Shown piece after piece: positions 47,698 to 55,411 of a stretch of DNA of 55,411 nt. The DNA is taken from contig UQMV01000012.1 in assembly GCA_900542315.1 (NCBI GenBank), positions 1 to 55,411 on the forward strand, read 5' to 3'. A program made the translations under genes and the position numbers. The notes under the pieces were generated by a model that was given only the letters and a program-made list of their open reading frames with translations, did no database searches and was not told where the DNA came from. How positions within the stretch are numbered: position 1 is the first letter of the stretch; every line of letters starts with the position of its first letter. This stretch comes from an uncultured Collinsella sp. (lineage in GTDB: Bacteria > Actinomycetota > Coriobacteriia > Coriobacteriales > Coriobacteriaceae).

Positions 47698-48613
47698 CTG
47701 CCTCATCTCCCTTCGTGTAGGAGCTGCGGAGCTTATAGCGCTCCCAAACCACGGGCACGCACAGGGCCACGGCGACGATCACGGCGGAGAGCAGCTTCAT
47801 GTCGTTGGCGTCCATGCCCAACTGCAGCACGATGGCGCGGATAAGGAAGTACACCACGGAGCCAAAGACGGCGGAGGCAAGACGGACGCTAAACTGCGTG
47901 AGACCGCCGGGCAACAGGCGGCCGAGCACCTCGCCGATAACAATGGCGGCAAGACCGATAACGATGGCGCCGGTGCCCATGCCAATGTCGGCATACTTTT
48001 GGCTCTGGCAGATGAGTGCGCCCGAAAGGCCGATGAGGGCGTTGGAGAGCACGAGGGCGATCATCTTGGTGGAGTTGGTGTTGACGCCCAGGGCGCGGAT
48101 CATGTACTCGTTGTTGCCGGTGGCGCGCAGTGCCGAGCCGATCTCGGTGCCAAAGAACCAATACAGGATGGCAACGATAGCCACGGCGAGCAAAATACCC
48201 AGGATGATGGCGACGGTGGACTGCGGCAGGCCCGTCATGTTGCTGACGGCCGAGAACACGGTGCCCTTGGCAAGAATGGGCGTATTGGATTTGCCCATGA
48301 TGCGCAGGTTGATGGACCACAGACTGATCTGGGTGAGGATTCCGGCGAGGATCGCGGGAATCTCAAAGACGGTGGTCAGAATGCCCGTGACGGCGCCCGC
48401 GATGGCGCCGGCGCACATGCCGGCCAGCACGGCGAGCAGCGGGTCGACGTTGTTATTGACGATGAGCACGGCGCAGACGCAGCCGCCGAGGGCAAAGCTG
48501 CCGTCGCAGGTCATATCGGGAATGTCGAGCAGGCGGAACGTGATAAACACGCCAAGCACCATAATGCCCCAGAGGACGCCCTGCGAAACGGCGCCCTGCA
48601 ATGCAATGAGCAT
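47690..48613 (-). CDS. ABC transporter permease (COG4120-type)
   Basis: 307 residues with about nine membrane helices. The family start QGVLWGIMVLGVFITFRLLD is followed by IPDMTCDGSFALGG, a conserved loop in this branched-chain-like permease group. The coupling region RATGNNEYMIRALGVNTNST near residue 165 contacts the ATPase. The end overlaps the ATPase gene. About 200 bases containing a hairpin separate it from the substrate-binding lipoprotein gene upstream. Confidence 0.88.
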   Translation of the reverse strand: MLIALQGAVSQGVLWGIMVLGVFITFRLLDIPDMTCDGSFALGGCVCAVLIVNNNVDPLLAVLAGMCAGAIAGAVTGILTTVFEIPAILAGILTQISLWSINLRIMGKSNTPILAKGTVFSAVSNMTGLPQSTVAIILGILLAVAIVAILYWFFGTEIGSALRATGNNEYMIRALGVNTNSTKMIALVLSNALIGLSGALICQSQKYADIGMGTGAIVIGLAAIVIGEVLGRLLPGGLTQFSVRLASAVFGSVVYFLIRAIVLQLGMDANDMKLLSAVIVAVALCVPVVWERYKLRSSYTKGDEADA

Positions 48614-48715
48614 GCTTCATACCTCCTAGGATAGGGTGGACACGTGAGTCACCATGATAGCGGTAACAATGCATAAAAGAGCTGCGGCCGGATGTTTTGA
48701 CTCATCCGAAACAAG

Positions 48716-48749
48716 CAGGGCGAACGCCGGTCTTTGGCGTTCGCCCCTG
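48716..48749. other. Intercistronic hairpin between the lipoprotein and permease genes
   Basis: CAGGG-CGAACGCC and GGCGTTCG-CCCCTG pair across a seven-base loop. No T run follows on the minus strand. It could stabilise the lipoprotein mRNA, which is usually needed in excess over the permease. Confidence 0.6.
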
Positions 48750-48817
48750 TGGCTCAGATATTGAATAACACGTCAACGGCGCGAGTGCGTGCCCTAGACG
48801 CGCTACCGCGCATGGCG

Positions 48818-49798
48818 CTACTCGTCCAGAGCGGAAAGATCGATGCCCAGAGCCTCGGCCATCTCGTCGTTCTTGACGACGACCAGGTCTTTGCTTGAGA
48901 GGTGCTTGATCGCCATGTCCTCGGGCTTGGCTTCGCCCTTCAGGATCTTGACGGCCATCTCGCCTGCGGCGTAGCCTAGATCCTCGTAGTTGATGGAGAG
49001 GGTGAACAGGCCGCCGGCCTTGCACATGCCCTCCTCGCCGGTCACGAAGGGGAGCTTGTTCTCCTTGCAGATCTGGCCGACCTGCGAGGCACCCGCGGCG
49101 ATGGTGTTGTCGGTGGGGGAGTACAGCGCATCGACCTTGCCCACGGCAGACTCGACGACGGACTGAATCTCGTTGGAGCTCGAGACGGTGAAGTCAGTGT
49201 ACTGGAGGCCCAGCTTGTCGAGCTCCTTCTTGGCGGCCTTGATCTGGACGTCGGAGTTGGACTCGGCGGTGCAGTAGAGCAGGCCGACCTTCTTTACGTC
49301 GGGCAGGACCTTCTGCATCATCTCGAGTTGCTCGGCGACCGGGGTAAGGTCGGAGGCGCCCGTGACGTTGGTGCCGGGCTTGTCGTTGTCCTGGACCAGG
49401 CCGGAGGCGGCGTAGTCGGTGATGGCGCAACCCACGATGGGGATATCGGCCGTGGCACCGGCAGCAGCCTGTGCGGCGGGCGTGGCGATGGCGTAGATCA
49501 GGTCGACGCCATCGCCCACGAACTTGTCGGCGATGGACTTACACGTGGACTGGTCGTTCTGGGCGTTCTTCTGGTCGATCTTGACCTTAAGGCCGCTCTC
49601 CTTGATGGCCTTGACAAAGCCGTCGTTGGCGGCATCGAGTGCGGAGTGCTCGGTGAGCTGCAGAACGCCGATGGTGTAGTCGGAGCCGGCGGCAGCGGAG
49701 CCGGAACCAGAGTTGCCGCCGCATCCGGCGAGCGGGGCGAGCACGAGCAGGCCGGCGGAGACCAGAAGGCTCCTGCGGCTGATGGTGATGTCCTTCAT
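48818..49798 (-). CDS. ABC transporter substrate-binding lipoprotein (COG2984-type)
   Basis: 326 residues from the ATG at 49798, after GGGGG. The signal reads ISRRSLLVSAGLLVLAPLAG followed by the lipobox Cys; the SRRSLL pair suggests Tat export of a lipoprotein. The mature part has two Rossmann-like lobes typical of the family (IGVLQLTEHSALDAANDGF, IATPAAQAAAG, VTGASDLTPVAEQLEMMQ, KKVGLLYCTAESNS). It delivers the unidentified ligand to the permease and ATPase downstream. Confidence 0.9.
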   Translation of the reverse strand: MKDITISRRSLLVSAGLLVLAPLAGCGGNSGSGSAAAGSDYTIGVLQLTEHSALDAANDGFVKAIKESGLKVKIDQKNAQNDQSTCKSIADKFVGDGVDLIYAIATPAAQAAAGATADIPIVGCAITDYAASGLVQDNDKPGTNVTGASDLTPVAEQLEMMQKVLPDVKKVGLLYCTAESNSDVQIKAAKKELDKLGLQYTDFTVSSSNEIQSVVESAVGKVDALYSPTDNTIAAGASQVGQICKENKLPFVTGEEGMCKAGGLFTLSINYEDLGYAAGEMAVKILKGEAKPEDMAIKHLSSKDLVVVKNDEMAEALGIDLSALDE

Positions 49799-49958
49799 AT
49801 CATTACCCCCAGTATAAAAATGGCTGGAAACACTGCACTGGGACAAAGTGCAAGTGGAACTATAGTAGCGCTGATGTCCATTTTTACAACAGCCTGGCGG
49901 GTTTTTTAATACAGAATCGGATGGGCGGTACGGGTAGTCGAATGGGCGGCGGAGGGTC

Positions 49959-50744
49959 TTATGCGGCGGAGGAGGCGTCGTCCTCGTCTAGGGCGGCGAA
50001 GAGCTTCTTGCCGTCGAGCAGGCGCGTGCTGACGTTTCTCATACGGGCGATCTCGACAGTGCGCAGTGTATCGTCGGTGCCTCGGGCGTCGTAGACCGTT
50101 CCCAGCAGATACGAGATGCCATCGCGCTGCCTGATGGCAAAGGGACGGAGTGTCATCCGTGCTGCTTCGGTTTCGCCGCGTGTCGTGACGCTCGAAATAT
50201 CAAAACTCACCGTGGTTCCGTGGTCGATGGCCTGCTCGACGAGCTCGCACGTGTCGATGCGCTTGATGGGCGTGCGTGTTGCCTTGGTAGCCTTGCTGCC
50301 TGCGCTTGGAGCGGGTTCGGGTGTATCGAGGTAGCCGCGAACGTCGGCACTCGCCATGGCAACTAAGTGCTGCGCCATGCTCTTGCGGATAGCGATAGGC
50401 GTGGAGCGGTTGCGCATGACCATACCGTGGAGCCGGATGATCTCTTCATCGGTGAGCGGGCGGGTAAGAAGTTTGTAGCCCACGCCGCGTTTGTACTCAA
50501 TTTCGTATCCGGCATGGCGAAGCGCGGAGATGGCGGTGTAGATGCTGCGCCGCGCCGCCGAGATGGGCATGCGGGCGGGGTCGTCGGGATGGGCGAGGCG
50601 CCGGATCAACTCATCGGAAAGCATGGCCTTGTCCTCGCCGGTGTTTTCGCTTAATAGTTGCAGGATGCGAACGGCGCGATAGGCTGCCATCGAGGCGGCG
50701 CCTCTAGTCGTGGTGTCGTAGGTTTCAACAGCGGCTTCGGTCAT
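49959..50744 (-). CDS. WYL-domain transcriptional regulator
   Basis: 261 residues from the ATG at 50744; GGAAAGGA is ten bases upstream, while the in-frame GTG at 50753 is too close to it. The N-terminal HTH region (YRAVRILQLLSENTGEDKAM to GYEIEYKRGVGYKLL) is followed by a helical middle part and a WYL-type domain, with FAIRQRDGISYLLGTVYDAR aligning with the P-x-x-x-x-x-W-Y-L strand and TVEIARMRNVS at its end. WYL proteins sense small ligands or nucleic acids. The targets are unknown; the adjacent ABC operon is one possibility. Confidence 0.8.
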   Translation of the reverse strand: MTEAAVETYDTTTRGAASMAAYRAVRILQLLSENTGEDKAMLSDELIRRLAHPDDPARMPISAARRSIYTAISALRHAGYEIEYKRGVGYKLLTRPLTDEEIIRLHGMVMRNRSTPIAIRKSMAQHLVAMASADVRGYLDTPEPAPSAGSKATKATRTPIKRIDTCELVEQAIDHGTTVSFDISSVTTRGETEAARMTLRPFAIRQRDGISYLLGTVYDARGTDDTLRTVEIARMRNVSTRLLDGKKLFAALDEDDASSAA

Positions 50745-50861
50745 GGTGTCCACGTCCTTTCCGTTTTGGGTGGCGACGGTATGGAGCCTAGGACGTGGGG
50801 CTTTCCCAGGGGCGCAGGGCGCTCTGGGCGGTCGGTAGTCGTCGGCAAACGGCGGGTCGAG

Positions 50862-50924
50862 TTTTCAACAGCCCTGCCCAACTGACCAAAAACTTGCCAA
50901 AAGCTTGACGGATGCTGTTGAAAA
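50862..50924. repeat. Inverted repeat TTTTCAACAGC/GCTGTTGAAAA
   Basis: Perfect 11-bp arms are separated by 41 bases that contain two similar CCAAAA-ACTTG/CCAAAAGCTTG stretches. It lies between the WYL gene promoter region and the asnS terminator. Confidence 0.65.
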
Positions 50925-50956
50925 AAGCGTCTCTCGACCGATGTCGAGAGACGCTT
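50919..50956 (-). terminator. Terminator after asnS
   Basis: AAGCGTCTCTCGAC and GTCGAGAGACGCTT form a perfect 14-bp stem. On the minus strand six T residues follow. Confidence 0.9.
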
Positions 50957-51002
50957 ATGCGATGAGCGTTGGCGTGTGGCGACGCGAGCTAGCGTCCGAC
51001 GA

Positions 51003-52406
51003 TTAGAAGTCGGCGTTGCCCACGGTGCGCGGGTGCGGCAGGACGTCGCGGATGTTGCCCACGCCGGTCAGATACATGACCAAGCGCTCGAAGCCCAGAC
51101 CGTAGCCGGCGTGCTTGCAGGAACCGTAGCGGCGCAGGTCAAGGTAGTACTTGTACTGCTCGGGATTCATGCCCAGGTCCTTGATGCGGGCCTCGAGCAG
51201 ATCCAGGCGCTCCTCGCGCTGGGAGCCGCCGATGATCTCGCCGATACCGGGAACCAGGCAGTCGGCGGCGGCGACGGTCTTGCCGTCCTCGTTCATGCGC
51301 ATGTAGAACGCCTTGATCTCGGCCGGGTAGTCGGTCACGAAGGTCGGGCGCTTAAAGTGCTCCTCGGTCAGGAAGCGCTCGTGCTCGGTCTGCAAGTCGA
51401 TGCCCCAGCTGACGGGGTAATCAAACTGGTGGCCAGCAGCGACGGCCTGCTCCAGGATCTCGACGGCCTCGGTGTAGGTAACGCGGGCAAAGTCGGAGTT
51501 GGCGACATGGTCCAGGCGCTCGAGCAGACCCTTGTCCACAAACTTGTTGAGCATATTGAGCTCGTCGGGGCAGGTTGCCATGACGTCCTTAAGGACGTAC
51601 TTGAGCATGGCCTCGGCGTTATCCATGTAGTCGTTAAGGTCGGCAAAGGCCATCTCGGGCTCGATCATCCAAAACTCGGCGGCGTGGCGCGTGGTGTTGG
51701 AGTTTTCGGCGCGGAAGGTGGGGCCAAAGGTGTACACGTCGCCAAAGGCCATGGCAAAGTTCTCGGCATTGAGCTGGCCGGACACGGTGAGGCTTGCATG
51801 CTTGCCAAAGAAGTCCTGGCTCCAGTCGACCTCGCCGGACTCGGTGAGGGGCGGATTTTTGGGGTCGAGCGTGGTCACGCGGAACATCTCGCCGGCGCCC
51901 TCGCAGTCACTCGTGGTGATGATGGGGGTGTTGACGTAGACAAAGCCCTGCTCCTGGAAGAAGCGGTGGATGGCGGCAGCCGCGACAGAGCGGATGCGGA
52001 AGACGGCGCGGAACAGGTTGGTGCGCGGGCGCAGGTGCTGCTGGGTGCGCAGGAACTCGACGGTTGCGCGCTTCTTCTGCAGCGGGTAATCCGGGGCGCT
52101 CGTGCCCTCGACCTCGATGGAGGTGGCAGAAAGCTCGAAAGGCTGGGGCGCATCGGGGGTCAGCTTGACGGTGCCGGTGCAAATGAGTGCGGCCGAGACG
52201 TTTTGATGGGCGATCTCGTCGTAGTTGTCGAGTGCCTCGCGGTTCATGACGACCTGCAGGTCGCGGAAGCAGCTGCCGTCGTTGAGCGTAACAAAGCCAA
52301 AGTTCTTCATGTCGCGGACGGACTTGACCCAGCCGGCGACGGTGACGGTCTGGCCGCCGAGCGACTCGGCATCGGCATAGAGCTGCGCGATTTTGGTGCG
52401 GTTCAC
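51003..52406 (-). CDS. asnS: Asparaginyl-tRNA synthetase
   Basis: Class IIb synthetase. The OB-fold domain has VTVAGWVKSVRDMKNFGFV near residue 20. Motif 2 includes FGPTFRAENSNTTRHAAEFW and motif 3 is GYGLGFERLVMYLTGVGNIR. The motif ITTSDCEGAGEMF separates AsnRS from AspRS. 467 residues from a GTG at 52406, chosen because GGGAGG lies immediately upstream and the family begins there. With asnB at the other end of the window, asparagine is both made and directly charged. Confidence 0.93.
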   Translation of the reverse strand: MNRTKIAQLYADAESLGGQTVTVAGWVKSVRDMKNFGFVTLNDGSCFRDLQVVMNREALDNYDEIAHQNVSAALICTGTVKLTPDAPQPFELSATSIEVEGTSAPDYPLQKKRATVEFLRTQQHLRPRTNLFRAVFRIRSVAAAAIHRFFQEQGFVYVNTPIITTSDCEGAGEMFRVTTLDPKNPPLTESGEVDWSQDFFGKHASLTVSGQLNAENFAMAFGDVYTFGPTFRAENSNTTRHAAEFWMIEPEMAFADLNDYMDNAEAMLKYVLKDVMATCPDELNMLNKFVDKGLLERLDHVANSDFARVTYTEAVEILEQAVAAGHQFDYPVSWGIDLQTEHERFLTEEHFKRPTFVTDYPAEIKAFYMRMNEDGKTVAAADCLVPGIGEIIGGSQREERLDLLEARIKDLGMNPEQYKYYLDLRRYGSCKHAGYGLGFERLVMYLTGVGNIRDVLPHPRTVGNADF

Positions 52407-52516
52407 GTATCCTCCCATAACGGTTGAATGATAGTTATCCATACAGTTCGATATTCTAGCAGCTCGGCTCATTTGGGCTATACAGATAAGGCATTGGCGG
52501 GATGGTTTTTCAAACG

Positions 52517-52549
52517 AAAAGCGCCCGCGGCCAAATGGTCGCGGGCGTT
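52517..52549 (-). terminator. Terminator after the EIIA gene
   Basis: CGCCCGCGGCC and GGTCGCGGGCG pair across a four-base loop. On the minus strand four T residues follow. Confidence 0.8.
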
Positions 52550-52587
52550 CGACGAGGTGCCTTTTGGCTGTGTGGCGCGGGGCCTGG

Positions 52588-53151
52588 CTACTTGGTCTTG
52601 GCTACCAGCAGCGGGTCGCCAAGCTTGACGAGCGGGTTGCCGCCAATAAGCGTTCCAGACTCGCCGACATGGTCGATGCTCTTAAGACGATCGAGCTCGG
52701 AGACGATGACGGTCACGATGTCCTCGTGACCAGCGGCCTTAATGGCCTCGCGGTCGAAGCCGATGAGCGGCTGGCCTGCCTTGACCACATCGCCCATCTC
52801 GACAAAGCGGGCAAAACCCTTGCCGTTCATTTCCACGGTGCCCAGGCCGACATGGATAAACACGCGAAGACCGTCCTCGGTGATCATGCCAATGGAGTGG
52901 TTGGTGACAGTGGTGGCGCCGATGCGGCCGTTGGCGGGCGCATAGATGGTGCCGGTAATGGGCTCGATGCCATAGCCCTGGCCAAGCATGCCCGAGGCGA
53001 TCGTCTCGTCGGGAACCTCGTCCAGGTTGACGAGCACGCCGTTGACGGGGGCATAGATGACGCCTTCGCGGGTGGCGAAGCTTGCTGCGGGCGGAACGGA
53101 CGCCTCGCCGGTCGAGGTGAAGGTGGACTTAAGCGAATCGAGCAGACCCAT
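52588..53151 (-). CDS. PTS glucose-type EIIA domain protein
   Basis: 187 residues from the ATG at 53151, after GGAGG. Stand-alone EIIA-Glc/Crr-type protein: YAPVNGVLVNLDEVPDETIA near residue 33, YAPANGRIG near 70, and the two active-site histidines in TNHSIGM (His85) and VFIHVGLGTVEMNG (His100, the phosphorylated one). It accepts phosphate from HPr and passes it to an EIIB domain not in this window. A cre-like palindrome lies about 50 bases upstream of the start. Confidence 0.9.
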   Translation of the reverse strand: MGLLDSLKSTFTSTGEASVPPAASFATREGVIYAPVNGVLVNLDEVPDETIASGMLGQGYGIEPITGTIYAPANGRIGATTVTNHSIGMITEDGLRVFIHVGLGTVEMNGKGFARFVEMGDVVKAGQPLIGFDREAIKAAGHEDIVTVIVSELDRLKSIDHVGESGTLIGGNPLVKLGDPLLVAKTK

Positions 53152-53198
53152 AGTTGCCTCCAACTTAAATAGGCGCATATCGCGCGTTTGGTTTGCCG

Positions 53199-53208
53199 GA
53201 AACGTTTC
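53199..53208. promoter_or_regulatory. cre-like/LacI-family operator upstream of the EIIA gene
   Basis: GAAACGTTTC is a perfect 10-bp palindrome of the LacI/CcpA operator type, positioned 48 bases before the EIIA start on the minus strand. Carbon-source control is an inference. Confidence 0.45.
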
Positions 53209-53393
53209 ATATGTGTTTCGCGGCTTGGTCAACGCCCCTATTCTACGCTGCTCAGCGATACCTCTGAGCTGGGATTATGTGATATATCAGTTGAAGGGAA
53301 ACTTATTGCCGGAGTGTTTCTACGTCCTGCACCCAACTGGGGTACGCTTAGATGCGAAAAAGAGTGCGCATAATTTGCGCGAAGGGAGCACAT

Positions 53394-54293
53394 ATGATTG
53401 TCGAGAACCATGCGCTGTGGGGCGAGGAGCCGACCGAGGATTATCCGGCGACCTTTACGTATCTGGGTGCCGAGCCACTGCCCGACAAGCCCAATGGCCG
53501 CCGCCCCGCGGCGATCATCTGCGGCGGAGGCGGGTTCACGCATATCGCTCCGCACGAGCAGGATCCCGTGGCGTTTGCGTTTTTGGATCACGGTTACCAG
53601 GCCTTTGTGCTCAACTATGTGACGAGTTCTACGGGCGACGTGAGCTTTCCGCACCCCCAGGCAGATCTCGCCAAGATGGTCGCCACGGTTCGCGCCAACG
53701 CCGACGAGTGGCATGTCGATCCCAAGCGCGTGTGCGTCGTGGGATTCTCGGCGGGCGGCATGATTTGCGCTTCGCTGGCAACGCAATGGAAGACCGGTCC
53801 CTTCGCTGGCCTGGCAGGGGCGCGTCCGGACGACATTCGTCCCGATGCCGTGGTGCTGGGCTATCCGCTGCTCGACTTTGCCTATGTGCGCGACATGCAG
53901 ACGCGCGACCCGCGTATCGATCTGCGCGTTCCCAAGACGGGCGGCAAGACGGGGCGCGATTTGCTCAACGACTATCTGTCGATGGTGACGGGCGGCGAGG
54001 CGACCGACGAGCATCTGGCCGACATCTGCCCCACCACGCATGTTTCGCGTCAGATGCCCCCGACCTTTGTGTGGGGCGTGTCCGATGATAAGACGGCGCC
54101 GATCGCACAGGTCTATCCGTTTGCGCAGCGCATGGCCGAGGAGGGTGTCGTTTGCGAGATGCACGTCTTTGACCAGGGCGGCCACGGCCTTTCGCTCGGC
54201 AATGCCAACACCGCGGTCGACAACGAGGACAAGCAGGCGGCGGTCCGCCCTTGGATTCGCCTAGCCTTCCGCTTCCTGGAGCGCCATCTGTAA
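53394..54293 (+). CDS. Alpha/beta hydrolase (BD-FAE/esterase-lipase type)
   Basis: 299 residues from the ATG at 53394, which follows AGGGAG. The oxyanion region is PAAIICGGGGFTHIAPHEQD near residue 40, the nucleophile elbow GFSAGGMICASLA near 120, the acid in the WGVSDDKTAPI region and the His in FDQGGHGLSLG near 260. Proteins of this group deacetylate sugars or cleave short esters. The substrate is not evident. No signal peptide. It is followed by repeats and a convergent regulator. Confidence 0.85.
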   Translation: MIVENHALWGEEPTEDYPATFTYLGAEPLPDKPNGRRPAAIICGGGGFTHIAPHEQDPVAFAFLDHGYQAFVLNYVTSSTGDVSFPHPQADLAKMVATVRANADEWHVDPKRVCVVGFSAGGMICASLATQWKTGPFAGLAGARPDDIRPDAVVLGYPLLDFAYVRDMQTRDPRIDLRVPKTGGKTGRDLLNDYLSMVTGGEATDEHLADICPTTHVSRQMPPTFVWGVSDDKTAPIAQVYPFAQRMAEEGVVCEMHVFDQGGHGLSLGNANTAVDNEDKQAAVRPWIRLAFRFLERHL

Positions 54294-54322
54294 GAGGACG
54301 GGCATCCCAGCCCTTCAATAAC

Positions 54323-54385
54323 TTGCGGTGAAATAGTTCCGATCTGGGGCATCAACCAGCCCATCCAGGAACTATTCCACCGCAA
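54323..54385. repeat. Palindromic element, TTGCGGTG type, copy 2
   Basis: TTGCGGTGAAATAGTTCC pairs with GGAACTATTCCACCGCAA (one G-U) around a 27-base centre. It shares its outer 13 bases with 14264-14328. Confidence 0.8.
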
Positions 54386-54400
54386 CTTTGTTTTTGATGT

Positions 54401-54593
54401 CCCGTCCGGAAACTGCACCCCAGTCTCGCCCTTCAAGGTGGGGCACGGTTTCCCATAGGGCCTCGATTTGGAAACCACATCCCGTTTCGAGCTCAAATTC
54501 TGGGTCGCAGTTTCCCCGAGGGGCCCCGTTGGGAAACTGCGACCCGTTTCGAGCGGGAATAACGGGACACGCTTTCCGCAAGGGCATCGTTTC
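54401..54593. repeat. Tandem array of 60-62 bp hairpin units
   Basis: Units start near 54444, 54504 and 54566, each reading GTTTCCC or similar, a short AGGGCC stretch, GGAAAC and CCCGTTTCGAGC. A partial unit precedes the first. The second unit holds a perfect 15-bp stem, GGGTCGCAGTTTCCC/GGGAAACTGCGACCC. The array ends at the stop codon of the GntR gene. Confidence 0.75.
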
Positions 54594-55244
54594 CTACCAA
54601 ACGGTGAACTGGGCGTTTTCTGTGTTCCAATGGACATCGCGAACGTAGTCGCGCACGCCCGTCGCATCTCGTGCTTCGAACAACTCAAGAATATGAGCAT
54701 GTTCGTTGTTGGCTTTATTGAGCAGCTTACACGCCGTCTCCTGGTCAACAGTCTCGTAATCGCGCTTGATAAAGCAACGCTCGAGCTGTGAAATCATGTC
54801 GCGCAGACGATCGTTGCCACAGCGGTTGAAGTACGTAAGGTGAAAGTCTCGCTGAATGTCGTCATACTTACGGATGAGACCGCCTTGGATCGCGAGGTCC
54901 ATGGAGCCGACGAGAAATTTCAGCTGCGTAATATCGTCGTCAGTTAGATTCGGACAGGCGAGATATGCGGCCTGCCCGTCGAGCGGCCCCATAATCTCAA
55001 AGACTTCAACGGCGTTTTGCTGATCGAACCCACGGACGCGGAATCCGCGGCGGGGGAGATTGTCCAGGTAGCCGTCGCTTGCCAGCTGGATGAGCGCTTC
55101 GCGGACCGGTGTGCGCGACACGCCCATGGCATCGCAGATCGCCTGCTCGCTCAGCCGGTCGCCGGCCGAAAGCTCGCCGGCGTCAATACGGCTCGAAATA
55201 TAGTCGTATACGTGGTCCTTCAGGGGCCTTCTGAGCGTTTCCAT
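54594..55244 (-). CDS. GntR-family regulator, FCD (FadR) type
   Basis: 216 residues. The winged HTH covers residues 1-70 with the family signature LSEQAICDAMGVSRTPVREAL and FRVRGFD at the wing. The FCD ligand domain follows, with VFEIMGPLDGQAAYLA near 80 and metal or ligand residues in RDFHLTYFNRCGN and ANNEHAHILELFEARD. It usually controls an adjacent catabolic operon for organic acids or sugars. AAGGAA precedes the ATG. An ATTGTATACAAT palindrome lies about 150 bases upstream at the window end. Confidence 0.9.
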   Translation of the reverse strand: METLRRPLKDHVYDYISSRIDAGELSAGDRLSEQAICDAMGVSRTPVREALIQLASDGYLDNLPRRGFRVRGFDQQNAVEVFEIMGPLDGQAAYLACPNLTDDDITQLKFLVGSMDLAIQGGLIRKYDDIQRDFHLTYFNRCGNDRLRDMISQLERCFIKRDYETVDQETACKLLNKANNEHAHILELFEARDATGVRDYVRDVHWNTENAQFTVW

Positions 55245-55390
55245 GAGCCTATGTTCCTTAACGGTATATTTCTAAAAGCAAATACGTTTCACTTGAATAG
55301 CTCAGTTGAATTATAGAACGACCAGCTAAATCATGCTACTTTGCGCCGATACGTAAGAATACGCTTACCGAAGAATATCTACCGTTCAGG

Positions 55391-55402
55391 ATTGTATACA
55401 AT
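55391..55402. promoter_or_regulatory. GntR/FCD-type operator
   Basis: ATTGTATACAAT is a perfect 12-bp palindrome of the TNGTNNACNA type bound by FadR-like regulators. It lies between the GntR gene and whatever gene follows beyond the window, so it may control either or both. Confidence 0.6.
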
Positions 55403-55411
55403 ATACAAAAC

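Noticed and set aside
49799..49958. T-box leader upstream of the ABC importer
   Set aside because: The T-box core sequences and a specifier loop are not present, so tryptophan specificity could not be supported this way.

Overview
The window reads as a chromosomal segment of a high-GC actinobacterium of the class Coriobacteriia, most likely Collinsella or a close relative. This rests on the style of the proteins and codon use, GTG/TTG starts, a sortase-anchored surface protein, and a Firmicute-like gene order (veg-ispE, and disA-ispD-ispF-cysS-rlmB-yacP followed at a distance by rpmG-secE-nusG-rplK-rplA). The genus is an inference; no 16S rRNA gene is present.

Layout. 1-12.4 kb is housekeeping on the plus strand: tRNA-Val, asnB, murE, a HAD phosphatase, murI, rph, rdgB, dtd, veg, ispE, tRNA-Pro, tatA, greA and a lysyl-tRNA synthetase carrying an extra C-terminal tRNA-binding domain. 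12.4-20.3 kb holds a structured non-coding segment, a ThrE-type exporter, a DUF2798 membrane gene with an in-frame stop, clpC, a PepD-type dipeptidase, and mntP (minus strand) behind a yybP-ykoY manganese riboswitch. 20.6-26.2 kb is the disA-ispD-ispF-cysS-rlmB-yacP cluster.

26.2-36.6 kb is an accessory island lying where related genomes run on towards rpmG-secE-nusG. It contains a HipA-like kinase fused to an HTH domain behind a 24-bp inverted repeat, a tRNA-Thr, two cassettes of small proteins that share a paralogous acidic protein of about 70 residues, a decayed phage lysis module (holin frameshifted in a T6 run, amidase with a stop and a frameshift), a lipoprotein gene with an in-frame amber codon, a Tat-exported HIRAN-like protein, a translationally coupled GIY-YIG-like/DUF4268 nuclease pair, and four copies of an exactly 57-bp palindrome.

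36.6-41.0 kb is the translation block: tRNA-Tyr, tRNA-Thr, tRNA-Met, tuf, rpmG, tRNA-Trp, secE, nusG, rplK and rplA. The tRNA cluster and rpmG promoters share a nearly identical 21-bp box. 41.1-53.2 kb is mostly minus strand: a metallophosphoesterase coupled to a ParB-like/BMP fusion, an MscS channel, a wall-anchored 5'-nucleotidase, a three-gene ABC importer, a WYL regulator, asnS and a PTS EIIA protein. 53.4-55.4 kb carries an alpha/beta hydrolase, a 60-bp tandem repeat, and a GntR/FCD regulator with a GntR-type palindrome at the window end.

The intergenic regions are rich in palindromic elements of at least four families, mostly at gene 3' ends. These families and the island cassettes are the least explained parts of the window.
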